In this document: in pieces, positions 7,955 through 15,617 of the stretch | Layout: each line of letters begins with the position of its first letter | How positions within the stretch are numbered: position 1 is the stretch's first letter | Source of the DNA: a virus | Direction: 5' to 3' (one strand) | Virus record (IMG/VR): IMGVR_UViG_3300042691_005578 | Span: 1 to 59,419 of that record | DNA: 59,419 nucleotides | Made by a program: the position numbers and the translations under genes | The notes under the pieces: generated by a model | Databases searched by the model: none | Told to the model about the DNA's origin: nothing | The model's input: the letters and a program-made list of their open reading frames with translations, nothing else

Positions 7955-8317
7955 TCAATTAAGTAATCTTTTACTTCTTAGTATTCTTGATTGAAGAATT
8001 TCTATCTCGTTTAACTCTTCAATGTCTTCTATCGGTTCGGGGTAATTGCCCGTGTAAGAGAGATACTGTTGTAGCAGATTTTCTTTTAAAGAGCAAGAGG
8101 TAAGTATCTCTTTGGCACTTAAAAGAAAACTTTTATCCGGCGAAATTCCAATCCATGGTTTCAAGAGAAAAGTTTCTCCGTTTACACCGTCGCGGTTGAC
8201 TTGGACCGCAATGACGGCAATAGGATCGTCTAACCAATAATTATTAGGGTCTGCTAGGCGAACACTTGCTATTAGTGTTTCGCCATTTTTTAACCTCAGA
8301 ACAGTGACTTCGCTCAT
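7955..8317 (-). CDS. hypothetical protein, small beta-barrel-like
   Basis: A 120-residue protein starting at ATG 8317, four bases inside the end of uvsW. The N-terminal half alternates hydrophobic strands (VTVLRLKNGETLIASV, then NYWLDDPIAVIAVQV), reminiscent of an Sm/SH3-like small barrel. The C-terminal 40 residues are acidic, then basic and helical. No catalytic motif is visible. It lies between uvsW and gene 55, so it may belong to the replication/transcription group. The barrel reading is only a pattern impression. Confidence 0.7.
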   Translation of the reverse strand: MSEVTVLRLKNGETLIASVRLADPNNYWLDDPIAVIAVQVNRDGVNGETFLLKPWIGISPDKSFLLSAKEILTSCSLKENLLQQYLSYTGNYPEPIEDIEELNEIEILQSRILRSKRLLN

Positions 8318-9795
8318 AGCTGTATTCTCACTAGTTTATAGTTGAAACCTTCTTCATTATATATCTTAATTCTTTCCACCATATGGGAAAGAGTATAGTT
8401 CTTTCGGCTCTTCCATGTTAGGTCATCACCGATATCAAATAGCCTGCACATTGTTTTGTCGGTACCTTTTCTAAGTCCTCTACCGATTGACTGTAGATTT
8501 CTAATGCGCGATTTGGAAGGTGATGCAAAGATAACGTTGTGCAGATTTCTTATATTTATACCCGTTGAAAACGTGCCGTAGGACGCTATAATGATGGCGT
8601 CTTTTTCTTTTTCAGTAATATCTCTAATCGCTTCTCGCTGTTGTGTGTCTGTACCACCATGGACAAAGAAAACTTGGCGAGTATCTCCGACCTTATTATT
8701 AATTAAATCATACAAAACTTGGCCGTGCTTTTCAATAAACTGAAATAGAACAAGTGTATTACCTTTTTGAGTTGTAGCAAGGTTCTTAATAACGTTGTTG
8801 CGTTTGGGGTGTGTGACCAACCAGTCCATCTCTTCTTGATATGTGTAGGTCTTCAGTACCTTCTTTTCTTCGTCCGTATAGTCCAGTAGAATACAATGAA
8901 TGTCAAGATCAGCAACTGAGCCTTGGTCCATCAGTTCTTTAGTAGAGATAACTTTCTTTACCTTACCGAACAGACCCTCAAGAATAAGTTTATGGGTCTT
9001 CATTCCATCTAATGTTCCGGTGGTACCGATGCGATACTTCGTTTCAGTGCATTTGTCAAAGATGGATGTCAGCGACTTTGCTTTGAATAAGTGTGCTTCG
9101 TCTCCGTAGATAACATCAAACTCGGCAAAAAATTTCTTCGGTAGTTTGTAGATGGACTGCCATGTGGAAATTACAATCGATGCTTCGTTTGACTTTTCAT
9201 GGCCAGCGTAAATCTTGGCGCAGTTCTGAGATACGTACCACTCGGTGTGTGATGCATAGTCTTGAAAATCTTTATACATCTGTTCTACGAGCGAAGTGGT
9301 AGGAACAATAATCAACTGCTTACGACCAAACTGTTGATGATAACGCATTAACAGATAGATGATGAGCGACTTACCAGATGCGGTAGGTGATAGTAGCAGT
9401 GTGCGACCGATACGAATAGCATATTTAACCGCTTCTAACTGGTAGTCTCTTGTCTCAATTGGCTTATCTTGGCTATGTAAGTTCAAAGATTCCGCAAACT
9501 TCTGCACATCTTTCATAGTAACTGGATCACCAATGCGTTCCATGTCAACGTCTACGGTGTAGTCAAGTCGCTCGGCAAACTCTCTGAGATAAGGTAGAAG
9601 ACCAACGTATAGTTCTTTTGTCCATATATTGAACAGTCTGGCTTTACCGTCCCATAGTTTAGCACGATACGTTGGCATGAAACGTGCGCCCGGGACTTCA
9701 AAAGTGAAGTAATCATTTATTTCTTGTGCAATACCTGGGTCACAATCGACCTTCAGATGCACCTCATTTTTCTTGGAAACTTTTAGATCACTCAC
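8314..9795 (-). CDS. uvsW: UvsW RNA-DNA and DNA helicase
   Basis: A 493-residue superfamily 2 helicase (the T4 protein is about 500). The N-terminal domain includes PTYRAKLWDGKARLF, typical of UvsW. Motif I is SPTASGKS (136-143), motif II is DEAH (232-235), and motif VI is QSIGRGLRKG near 445. In T4, UvsW unwinds R-loops and branched recombination intermediates and drives the switch from origin-dependent to recombination-dependent replication. It overlaps uvsY by four bases at its start. A TATAAATA at 8553-8560 inside the gene is not near any start. Confidence 0.95.
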   Translation of the reverse strand: MSDLKVSKKNEVHLKVDCDPGIAQEINDYFTFEVPGARFMPTYRAKLWDGKARLFNIWTKELYVGLLPYLREFAERLDYTVDVDMERIGDPVTMKDVQKFAESLNLHSQDKPIETRDYQLEAVKYAIRIGRTLLLSPTASGKSLIIYLLMRYHQQFGRKQLIIVPTTSLVEQMYKDFQDYASHTEWYVSQNCAKIYAGHEKSNEASIVISTWQSIYKLPKKFFAEFDVIYGDEAHLFKAKSLTSIFDKCTETKYRIGTTGTLDGMKTHKLILEGLFGKVKKVISTKELMDQGSVADLDIHCILLDYTDEEKKVLKTYTYQEEMDWLVTHPKRNNVIKNLATTQKGNTLVLFQFIEKHGQVLYDLINNKVGDTRQVFFVHGGTDTQQREAIRDITEKEKDAIIIASYGTFSTGINIRNLHNVIFASPSKSRIRNLQSIGRGLRKGTDKTMCRLFDIGDDLTWKSRKNYTLSHMVERIKIYNEEGFNYKLVRIQL

Positions 9796-10232
9796 ATCAA
9801 TCCGTTTGTAAATTTAGTCCACTCAATGGCATTCTTAATATCCCATGTTCTACTATTTAGTGAGCGTATAATTTGCTCTAATTGGTAGAGTAAGGCTTTA
9901 ACATATTCTACTTTGTCCATAGCTCGAATGATATCTTCATCACAGTTGATGCGGTCTTCCATATCATGCTTCAATGGCTTTAGGCCTTGATACTGGTTCC
10001 AGCCCTTATCTTGTAGTTCATCTAGGGTCATTTCACCTCGAAAGTATTTTGCTTTATCGCGGCGCAAACGATAGTAATCTGCTTCTGCTTTTCGCAGTTG
10101 CAGTTTAGTATTTGAAAGAATATTCAAATACTTTGCATGTAATTCTGGTGTTTTAGTAGATTCTCTGCCTAGATTTAACTCATCTATTTTAGAATCGCTT
10201 GTCCACATTTCTTGGACTTCTGATAATTTCAT
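9792..10232 (-). CDS. uvsY: recombination mediator UvsY
   Basis: A 146-residue, highly charged, helical protein (T4 UvsY is 137). Its position directly before uvsW, its size and the pattern LQLRKAEADYYRLRRDKAKYFRG, a lysine/arginine- and aromatic-rich segment, match UvsY. The protein forms rings that load the UvsX recombinase onto gp32-coated single-stranded DNA. A good GAGGT site precedes ATG 10232. It lies downstream of the tail-tube-like gene, the same order as in marine T4-like phages. Confidence 0.85.
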   Translation of the reverse strand: MKLSEVQEMWTSDSKIDELNLGRESTKTPELHAKYLNILSNTKLQLRKAEADYYRLRRDKAKYFRGEMTLDELQDKGWNQYQGLKPLKHDMEDRINCDEDIIRAMDKVEYVKALLYQLEQIIRSLNSRTWDIKNAIEWTKFTNGLM

Positions 10233-10248
10233 AATATAACCTCAATAG

Positions 10249-10785
10249 TTATTGAATAAACTTATACATCGTATATTTAAAAGTGACTTGTGCTGTAAGA
10301 TACTGGACATTACCATCACTGATATCAAATTCCAGTCCTTGCAAAGTTGTTGGATAACAATCAATGAATTTAATTTCCATCGCTTTATTTAGATCGGAAT
10401 CTAGAACAACTAATGTTCCATCAGAATAATCACCAGAGCTACTAAAGCCTTTTTCGGTTCCGCCTCTGGCTTGTTTGAATTCTTTATACTGGTTACGCTC
10501 TTCTGGAAAGCCTAGACCAATTAGCCAATCGTGTAACTCAATATAGTTTTGGAAGTTTTCTTGAACGATAAACTTTATGGTCAATTCATCATACGTAAGA
10601 TTGGTACCAGGAACAGTGAAGTCTACCAATGGGTTAGCAATATATGCGTTACCGATTGACAACGCAGGTATGTTTGCCGACTGACAAAAGAACGATACAT
10701 TAGGAAGCGTATCAATATTAAACTGAAAACCATTTGGCCTCAGATAATTTAAAGTATCCGGTGTATCTAAAATTCGCCTTGACAT
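10249..10785 (-). CDS. tail-tube-fold structural protein in the position of gene 3
   Basis: A 178-residue protein resembling the tail-tube fold (gp19/gp54 type), with alternating strands and the stretch FTVPGTNLTYDELTIKFIV followed by YIELHDWLIGLGFP. That pattern recurs in gp19-type proteins as a beta-sandwich with one long helix. It lies where marine T4-like phages carry gene 3, the tail-tube terminator, between gene 23 and uvsY. It could therefore be gp3 or another tube-like protein (gp54/gp48 type); I do not assign a number. It has its own late promoter box at 10802-10809 and a GGAG ribosome site before ATG 10785. Confidence 0.75.
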   Translation of the reverse strand: MSRRILDTPDTLNYLRPNGFQFNIDTLPNVSFFCQSANIPALSIGNAYIANPLVDFTVPGTNLTYDELTIKFIVQENFQNYIELHDWLIGLGFPEERNQYKEFKQARGGTEKGFSSSGDYSDGTLVVLDSDLNKAMEIKFIDCYPTTLQGLEFDISDGNVQYLTAQVTFKYTMYKFIQ

Positions 10786-10801
10786 ATCTTTCTCCGTCTA
10801 T

Positions 10802-10809
10802 TATTTATA
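10802..10809 (-). promoter_or_regulatory. T4-type late promoter box for the tail-tube-fold gene
   Basis: The minus strand reads TATAAATAATAGACGGAG, so the box ends 17 bases before the ATG at 10785 with the ribosome site between them. It lies directly after the terminator that follows gene 23, so this gene starts a new transcription unit. Confidence 0.7.
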
Positions 10810-10812
10810 ACG

Positions 10813-10841
10813 AAAAAGGGGAGAGCATTTCTGCTCCCCCC
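10813..10841 (-). terminator. Rho-independent terminator after gene 23
   Basis: On the minus strand a 10-bp stem (GGGGGGAGCA with TGCTCTCCCC, one G-U pair) closes a GAAA tetraloop and is followed by TTTTT. This is a textbook terminator, 38 bases past the gene 23 stop. On the plus strand the same stem is followed by AG and TTTTTT, so it could also stop antisense transcription. Confidence 0.92.
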
Positions 10842-10879
10842 AGTTTTTTGCAACCCTTCCTCTAATGGGAAGGTATCGA

Positions 10880-12163
10880 TTACATAAGGTTCGTAACCTT
10901 AACGCGACGATAGTATTGGTTACGGTTGGCAGTGAATGTATCACCGTCAGTTGTGCCGTTCGACTGTGTTACGAATGGGTTAGCGATCATGCCATAACGT
11001 GTCTTGAAACCAATCTTTGGTTGGAAGCTGTTAGGATCGATAGCACGAACCATTTGTAGTGGAACGTATGGGCAATAGAAGAGACCAGCATCATATGCTG
11101 TAGCGCCCTTATAACCAACAACGTAGAACTGGCTAGCAGCGCCTGTGTTAGCTGAGTAAGGATCGATATAAACCTTCTTACCACTGATTGTACCAACAAA
11201 GGTGTTACCTGTGTCGTCCGACTCAAGTGAACCTGGACCCTTTAGAGCGAGACCGGTGTCAAGAACACCAGCCATAGATAGAGCAGCCGCAACATCTGAC
11301 GAACAGATGATGAAGTTACCTTTACCACGACGGGTATCTTGTGCGATTACGTTAGCGTCACGTTCCATGTTGAACAGAAGACCCTTGAAACGCTCAACGC
11401 TCCAACGACCATTCGAGTCAACGTCAAGATCGAAAGTACCAGCTGTTGCAGTTGAAGCAGCACCTGTCTTAGCGACCTTGTAGATTGTGCGGATAACTTC
11501 GCGGTTGATTTCGTTCAGAATTTCTTGTGAAAGAATGTTCGAAAGTTCTGATTCAGCATCAAGACCGTGAATAGCCTTAAGATCCTGTGCCAGTTCAACT
11601 GTGTATTCTGCTTTAAGAGCGCGTGTCTTAGCAGTAACAGTTGTCTTTTCGATGCTGAATGCCATTTCACCAAAATCGGTTCCGCCAGATTCGCCAAGTT
11701 GCTCGGCATCAACTGTTGCAATACCAGTACCTGTGGTGTAGCTACCGTCAACTGGGTTCGAACCAGCGTGAGTACCAGCACCAGAGAAGTCTGTGTCGGC
11801 TTCGTTGAAGAGAGCTTCTGTGCCAGCTTGTGTGGTGTAGTTTGACTTCATTGCGAAGATCAAGCCAGTTGGGCCAGTCATTGGCTGAACGCCAGCAACG
11901 TCATACGCCATTAGGTTAGGAAGGGCGCGACGAACAAGCGAGATCAAGATTGGATCATACTTGTCGATGTTTGAAGCACCAGTACCACCGATGTTATTTG
12001 CCGGTGTTTCGAAAAGTGCCTCTTTTTCTTCGCGTAGGGCCTTTTCTTGGTTTTCAAGAACGACGGCTGTAACTGCGCGACGGTAGTTGTCTTTAATCGC
12101 GCCGAGTCCGCCGTGATTTAGAACAGGTTCCCACTTCTTTTGTAGTTGTTCTGAAAGAAACAT
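10880..12163 (-). CDS. 23: major capsid protein gp23
   Basis: A 427-residue HK97-fold capsid protein, shorter than T4 gp23 (521) and near the marine T4-like length. SLVRRALPNLMAYDVAGVQPM and GLIFAMKSNY are hallmark gp23 segments. The N-terminal 50 residues are a charged helical propeptide. LFE (50-52) followed by TPANNIGG fits the gp21 cleavage rule ([LI]xE), so the mature protein would start at Thr53. The ATG follows AAGGAG at ideal distance, with a late box at 12194-12201. Single-gene termination by the strong downstream hairpin suits very high expression. Confidence 0.97.
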   Translation of the reverse strand: MFLSEQLQKKWEPVLNHGGLGAIKDNYRRAVTAVVLENQEKALREEKEALFETPANNIGGTGASNIDKYDPILISLVRRALPNLMAYDVAGVQPMTGPTGLIFAMKSNYTTQAGTEALFNEADTDFSGAGTHAGSNPVDGSYTTGTGIATVDAEQLGESGGTDFGEMAFSIEKTTVTAKTRALKAEYTVELAQDLKAIHGLDAESELSNILSQEILNEINREVIRTIYKVAKTGAASTATAGTFDLDVDSNGRWSVERFKGLLFNMERDANVIAQDTRRGKGNFIICSSDVAAALSMAGVLDTGLALKGPGSLESDDTGNTFVGTISGKKVYIDPYSANTGAASQFYVVGYKGATAYDAGLFYCPYVPLQMVRAIDPNSFQPKIGFKTRYGMIANPFVTQSNGTTDGDTFTANRNQYYRRVKVTNLM

Positions 12164-12193
12164 GTAGTTTTCTCCTTGTGTGTCAATATCTTT

Positions 12194-12201
12194 TATTTAT
12201 A
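12194..12201 (-). promoter_or_regulatory. T4-type late promoter box for gene 23
   Basis: The minus strand reads TATAAATAAAAGATA, 31 bases before the gene 23 ATG, in the short gap after gene 22. Confidence 0.8.
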
Positions 12202-12207
12202 AAAAAA

Positions 12208-13368
12208 TTAGTTTTGAGCAGCAATCTTATCCAGTGCTTGGACATACTTACTGACTGTCGATTCGTCTAAGACTTCCACGCCTTCATCTTCTAGTTTGTC
12301 TTCCACGATAGTAGTTGACTTAGAAGCAGGGAAATAATTTTCCTTGATGACGTTTAACTTTTCTTCAAAGATGTCTGCGTTCTCGAATTCTACATCAGCT
12401 ACCAACGACTTAAACTTTTCAGCATCGGTCTTTGCAAGGTCCTCAGAAACAACGGCGAAAACGCCATGCTTCAAAAGAGCTACATTGTTATTGTGCAGTT
12501 CTACATTTGCAGAAATTTGTTCGTCCAACTTAGCAGATACTTCTTCTAGTTGGGCTTGCATTTCACCAAGCACATCATATTTCTCTTCGGGAACATCAAT
12601 ATAATGTTCTGCGAACAGGTTTTTCATGCTGTTGATGAATGATTCCGCGATGTCGGTGCGAAGACCATTTTCAACAGCAAGTGCGTTGTCTTCAACCCAC
12701 TTTTCAATTACATAACCAAGATAAGAATCGACCTTCTCGGTCAAGTCGGCCTTGAACTCTTCCATCAATTCAGCCGCTTCGGAGATTAGACTTTCTTCGA
12801 TTTGCTGAACTTGATTGGATACACGGGCAGTTACCATTGCTTCAAAGAGCGACGATGCTTTGCCACGGAATTCTTCTGATAGGTCTTCGTTACCATCAAA
12901 GAGAGTAGCAAGATCGGCAGTGAAATCTTCTTCAATCATTTCGCCATCTTCCTCTGTTTCTTCTTGATGAACATTACCCTTTGACGATGCCATGTTTACA
13001 ACCGAAGTTGGGTCACTATGGGTCGTGAAGTTAGGTGCATTACCTGCGCCGCCCTGAGAAAGTGTAGCCTGGTTGCTGGAAACTGGAGCAGCTTCCTTGG
13101 CACCTGGATTATCAGTTTCTTCATCACGTTCGCTGGAAATTGGAGCATCCTGGGAATCACCTTGGCGAGGTTGTGTTTGATCGCCTGCAACCTTAGCTGG
13201 GATGGATGTATCCTTACCACCGGCAGCGCCTAGTTTGCCAGCAGCAGGTGCGTCTTCGGAAGAACCCTGCTTAGGGTTGGTTGCATCACCTGCAACCTTC
13301 TCATCTAGAACTTCCTCGGATAGTTGCTTCTTAGTTAGCAACTCTCTGATTTTGTTTTCTACACTCAT
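12208..13368 (-). CDS. 22: prohead core scaffold protein gp22
   Basis: A 386-residue acidic scaffold, longer than T4 gp22 (269). The N-terminal third is a low-complexity linker with a repeated unit: VAGDATNPKQG and later VAGDQTQPRQG, each followed by an acidic stretch ending in DAP. The rest is helical, Glu-rich coiled coil (FTADLATLFDGNEDLSEEF, then LIEEFKADL-like heptads). gp22 forms the inner core on which gp23 assembles and is chopped by gp21 at [LI]xE sites. The position between 21 and 23 is decisive. A TAGGAGA site precedes the ATG, with a late box at 13398-13405. Confidence 0.9.
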   Translation of the reverse strand: MSVENKIRELLTKKQLSEEVLDEKVAGDATNPKQGSSEDAPAAGKLGAAGGKDTSIPAKVAGDQTQPRQGDSQDAPISSERDEETDNPGAKEAAPVSSNQATLSQGGAGNAPNFTTHSDPTSVVNMASSKGNVHQEETEEDGEMIEEDFTADLATLFDGNEDLSEEFRGKASSLFEAMVTARVSNQVQQIEESLISEAAELMEEFKADLTEKVDSYLGYVIEKWVEDNALAVENGLRTDIAESFINSMKNLFAEHYIDVPEEKYDVLGEMQAQLEEVSAKLDEQISANVELHNNNVALLKHGVFAVVSEDLAKTDAEKFKSLVADVEFENADIFEEKLNVIKENYFPASKSTTIVEDKLEDEGVEVLDESTVSKYVQALDKIAAQN

Positions 13369-13397
13369 TTGCGTCTCCTAAATGGATTTTTATATTC

Positions 13398-13405
13398 TAT
13401 TTATA
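13398..13405 (-). promoter_or_regulatory. T4-type late promoter box for gene 22
   Basis: The minus strand reads TATAAATAGAATATA in the gap between genes 21 and 22, 29 bases before the gene 22 ATG. Confidence 0.75.
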
Positions 13406-13411
13406 AAAATA

Positions 13412-14068
13412 TTACTTTGAAGAAAGATGACGCAAGAAACGTTCAAAGACTTGAATCTTTGCTTCTTCGAGTTGTTTCTTACTTGCTTTCTTAATATACT
13501 TCTTGGACATATCGCAATGCTGTTCGGTCCAAACACCATTCACAACTACCCATTCTTTATTTTCCATGATGCCACGAACAAAGGCATCTGGTGCTGAGGG
13601 GTCAGCTACGATATCAGCCGCTGTCGCTAGATGAAAGTCATCTTGCACAACTTGAACACCGTCTCTGTTTTCCTTCAAAGTACCGAGGCCTCTTGACGAA
13701 ACGCCAAGTTGACCGCCAGACTCAATTAGACCACGAGCGATATTGCCCATTGGTGTTTCTGTCAGCTTCGCTTTACCAACCCAGTTATCGCCATCTTGAC
13801 GAAGTTCTGTAATGATATGCGATACTCTATCTAAATTGATTGATGGACCATCCGGATGTCCTAATTCACCGAAGGCTCTATTATTCTCTACTGCTTCCTT
13901 CATGTAACGATTGATTTCTTTACCCATGATTTCCGATGGATACATACGACCGTTACGATTTTTAATGTTGGACTGCAGGAAAACGCCCTCAATATAGAGT
14001 GCTTTCTTACCGTTCTTTTCTTCTGTGATATAACGAACTTGTTCGTTGACTTCGGTAATAAGTTTCAT
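13412..14068 (-). CDS. 21: prohead core protease gp21
   Basis: A 218-residue serine protease of the herpesvirus-assemblin/T4 gp21 type (T4: 212). GELGHPDGPS (68-76) carries the catalytic His71, and LGVSSRGLG (121-129) the nucleophile Ser124 or Ser125. Downstream is ADIVADPSAPDAF, the conserved strand after it. It cleaves gp23, gp22 and other core proteins after [LI]xE during head maturation, then itself. The start overlaps the previous stop (TAATG), with GGAGAC upstream. Confidence 0.95.
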   Translation of the reverse strand: MKLITEVNEQVRYITEEKNGKKALYIEGVFLQSNIKNRNGRMYPSEIMGKEINRYMKEAVENNRAFGELGHPDGPSINLDRVSHIITELRQDGDNWVGKAKLTETPMGNIARGLIESGGQLGVSSRGLGTLKENRDGVQVVQDDFHLATAADIVADPSAPDAFVRGIMENKEWVVVNGVWTEQHCDMSKKYIKKASKKQLEEAKIQVFERFLRHLSSK

Positions 14069-14445
14069 TAGCCTAGGTCTCCTTGATTTTGATGTTGTTG
14101 TGAACCATAACCGGAAACCTTAGCAAGTTCTAGAACTACTGCGCCAGTACCTGAGGAAAAATCTACAACAATATCTGAACCGTTTTCTTCGTTATCCGAC
14201 CATCCCATAAATTCCATCTTACCCGAACCGGAAAGATAATATAGAACTTCGCTGTCTCTAGTAATAGTAGCAGTAGAGCCTACTGACAACGCCCAGTGAA
14301 GTGTGCGAATGTTCACTCTAGGTGAAGACTGTGTTTCAGATGACTTCTTTAGGTCAGTAGCAAGGGCAATAGTGGCGTTCCCAGTCCCGCGCACTTTGAC
14401 CACGCCGTGAACTTGTGTTAACTTTAGTACCGTTTTCGTTGCCAT
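14068..14445 (-). CDS. hypothetical beta-rich protein in the head gene cluster
   Basis: A 125-residue protein rich in beta-strand patterns (KLTQVHGVVKVRGTGNATIALAT, then TLHWALSVGSTATITR and GAVVLELAKVSGYG), with no charged coiled coil. It lies between the modular core protein and gp21, where marine T4-like phages carry small structural genes. AAAGGG lies 8 bases before the ATG. It may be a capsid-associated protein. I do not recognise a named family. Confidence 0.75.
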   Translation of the reverse strand: MATKTVLKLTQVHGVVKVRGTGNATIALATDLKKSSETQSSPRVNIRTLHWALSVGSTATITRDSEVLYYLSGSGKMEFMGWSDNEENGSDIVVDFSSGTGAVVLELAKVSGYGSQQHQNQGDLG

Positions 14446-14464
14446 TTACTATTCCCTTTACTTG

Positions 14465-15370
14465 TTAGCCGACATGCTGTGTCGAATGCGTGACGTCCGC
14501 ACGATGCACATCCATACCAGCTGTACCTTTTTTCGTTTTCCAATGAGCGGCCGCATTCTTAGCAGCCTCATATGTAGAACCCGCATGAGTCTCAAACTTA
14601 CCATGCTTGGCGTGAACCACGATGAATGGCTTTAAATCAGAAGACTCTTCAACTTTCTTCTTCGAACGAAGAAGTTTAAAATCGTGGCCGTCAACTTTAC
14701 CATTCTTATTAGCGTCAATCTTATGTTGATCACCCTTTAGTTCTTCCGACTTTAGAGCAGACTGCATCTCTTGCTTTGACTTCCTGTGTTTGGCTTTGAA
14801 ACCTTTATCGTCCATGGAGTTAATGTCCATGGCAATCTCTTTCATACGACCTTCGTCAAGTTCAACTTCTTCACCATACATTTTATCAAGAGCGCGGTTG
14901 ACACCGATCTTGCGATTCTGCATTTTCTTTAGTTGACCGTCATACCCCATCTTAGGTTTACGAGCATCAAAGTCGGCTGCGGCTTTCTTTGTGTAAGAAC
15001 CCATAGTTGAATTGGAAAGCTCTTCTAGTTCTTCGACTTCTTCGTTTGCCAGTTTCTTGACAACATACTTGCCGCCGGCTTGGTCGATAGAATTGCCACG
15101 CTTGGCATGAGCATCTGCCTTTACCTTATCACTAAAGATTGAAGAACTATTGACATGCTCGCCCTTCTTGTTATAATAGTGAACCTGAAACTTTTCATCA
15201 AGTTCGACTTCTTCGTTTGACAACTTAGCAGCAATCGCCATCTGGCGGCGCTTTTCGTCCGACTTGCCCTTGAATTGAGGAGCATCGGAGTCCTGGAAGT
15301 CCTTGATGACATCACCCATCTTGGCTTTCGCCATGTTGATGCGCTCTTGAAGTTGCTTATAGGTCTTCAT
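14465..15370 (-). CDS. modular LDE-punctuated protein of the prohead core region
   Basis: A 301-residue, very charged protein built of short cassettes. They are separated by the acidic punctuation EEVELDE (53-59), EEVEELEEL (110-118) and EEVELDE (167-173). Cassettes include FKGKSDEKRRQMAIAAKL (33-50), a small beta unit HYYNKKG to KYVVKKL (64-107), SYTKKAAADFDARKP (125-139), an EF-hand/dockerin-like DANKNGKVDGHDFKLLR (219-235), and a C-terminal unit (248-290). LDE and LEE fit the gp21 rule [LI]xE, so it is likely processed into fragments inside the head. Its slot matches T4 gene 68, but sequence identity with gp68 is not claimed. It overlaps the preceding gene by 14 bases. Confidence 0.8.
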   Translation of the reverse strand: MKTYKQLQERINMAKAKMGDVIKDFQDSDAPQFKGKSDEKRRQMAIAAKLSNEEVELDEKFQVHYYNKKGEHVNSSSIFSDKVKADAHAKRGNSIDQAGGKYVVKKLANEEVEELEELSNSTMGSYTKKAAADFDARKPKMGYDGQLKKMQNRKIGVNRALDKMYGEEVELDEGRMKEIAMDINSMDDKGFKAKHRKSKQEMQSALKSEELKGDQHKIDANKNGKVDGHDFKLLRSKKKVEESSDLKPFIVVHAKHGKFETHAGSTYEAAKNAAAHWKTKKGTAGMDVHRADVTHSTQHVG

Positions 15371-15617
15371 CGGTGTCCTCTATTTCTTCTAAATCGCCAT
15401 GGTCATTTTCGTCGGTGATTTCGTAGTGATCGAAATCTTCAACATCATTATCTTCTGGCGTGTCGTTATAAATTCCGGCTGCCATATCTTGTCGCATTTG
15501 ATCTAACTGTTCGCCTGCTTTAAGGTCCATAATATCATTAAAAACTTGTTCAGCATCTGCAAAGGTGCCGCTTTCAATGTTATTTATTAAGTCACTAATG
15601 TTACTGTTGTCCATCAT
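15357..15617 (-). CDS. 67: prohead core protein gp67-like
   Basis: An 86-residue acidic protein between portal and protease, the place and size of T4 gp67 (80). The first 45 residues form a helix (DLINNIESGTFADAEQVFND then IMDLKAGEQLDQMRQDMAAG). The last 40 are strongly acidic (for example DNDVEDFDHY, then EEIEDTDEDL), as in gp67. In T4 it is an abundant core component needed for head length and is degraded by gp21. Two ATG codons are adjacent (15617 and 15614) behind AAGGA, and the gene overlaps the end of gene 20 by 17 bases. Confidence 0.75.
   Translation of the reverse strand: MMDNSNISDLINNIESGTFADAEQVFNDIMDLKAGEQLDQMRQDMAAGIYNDTPEDNDVEDFDHYEITDENDHGDLEEIEDTDEDL

Noticed and set aside
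8553-8560. Exact TATAAATA inside uvsW
   Set aside because: No gene start lies a short distance downstream; probably coincidence in AT-rich DNA.
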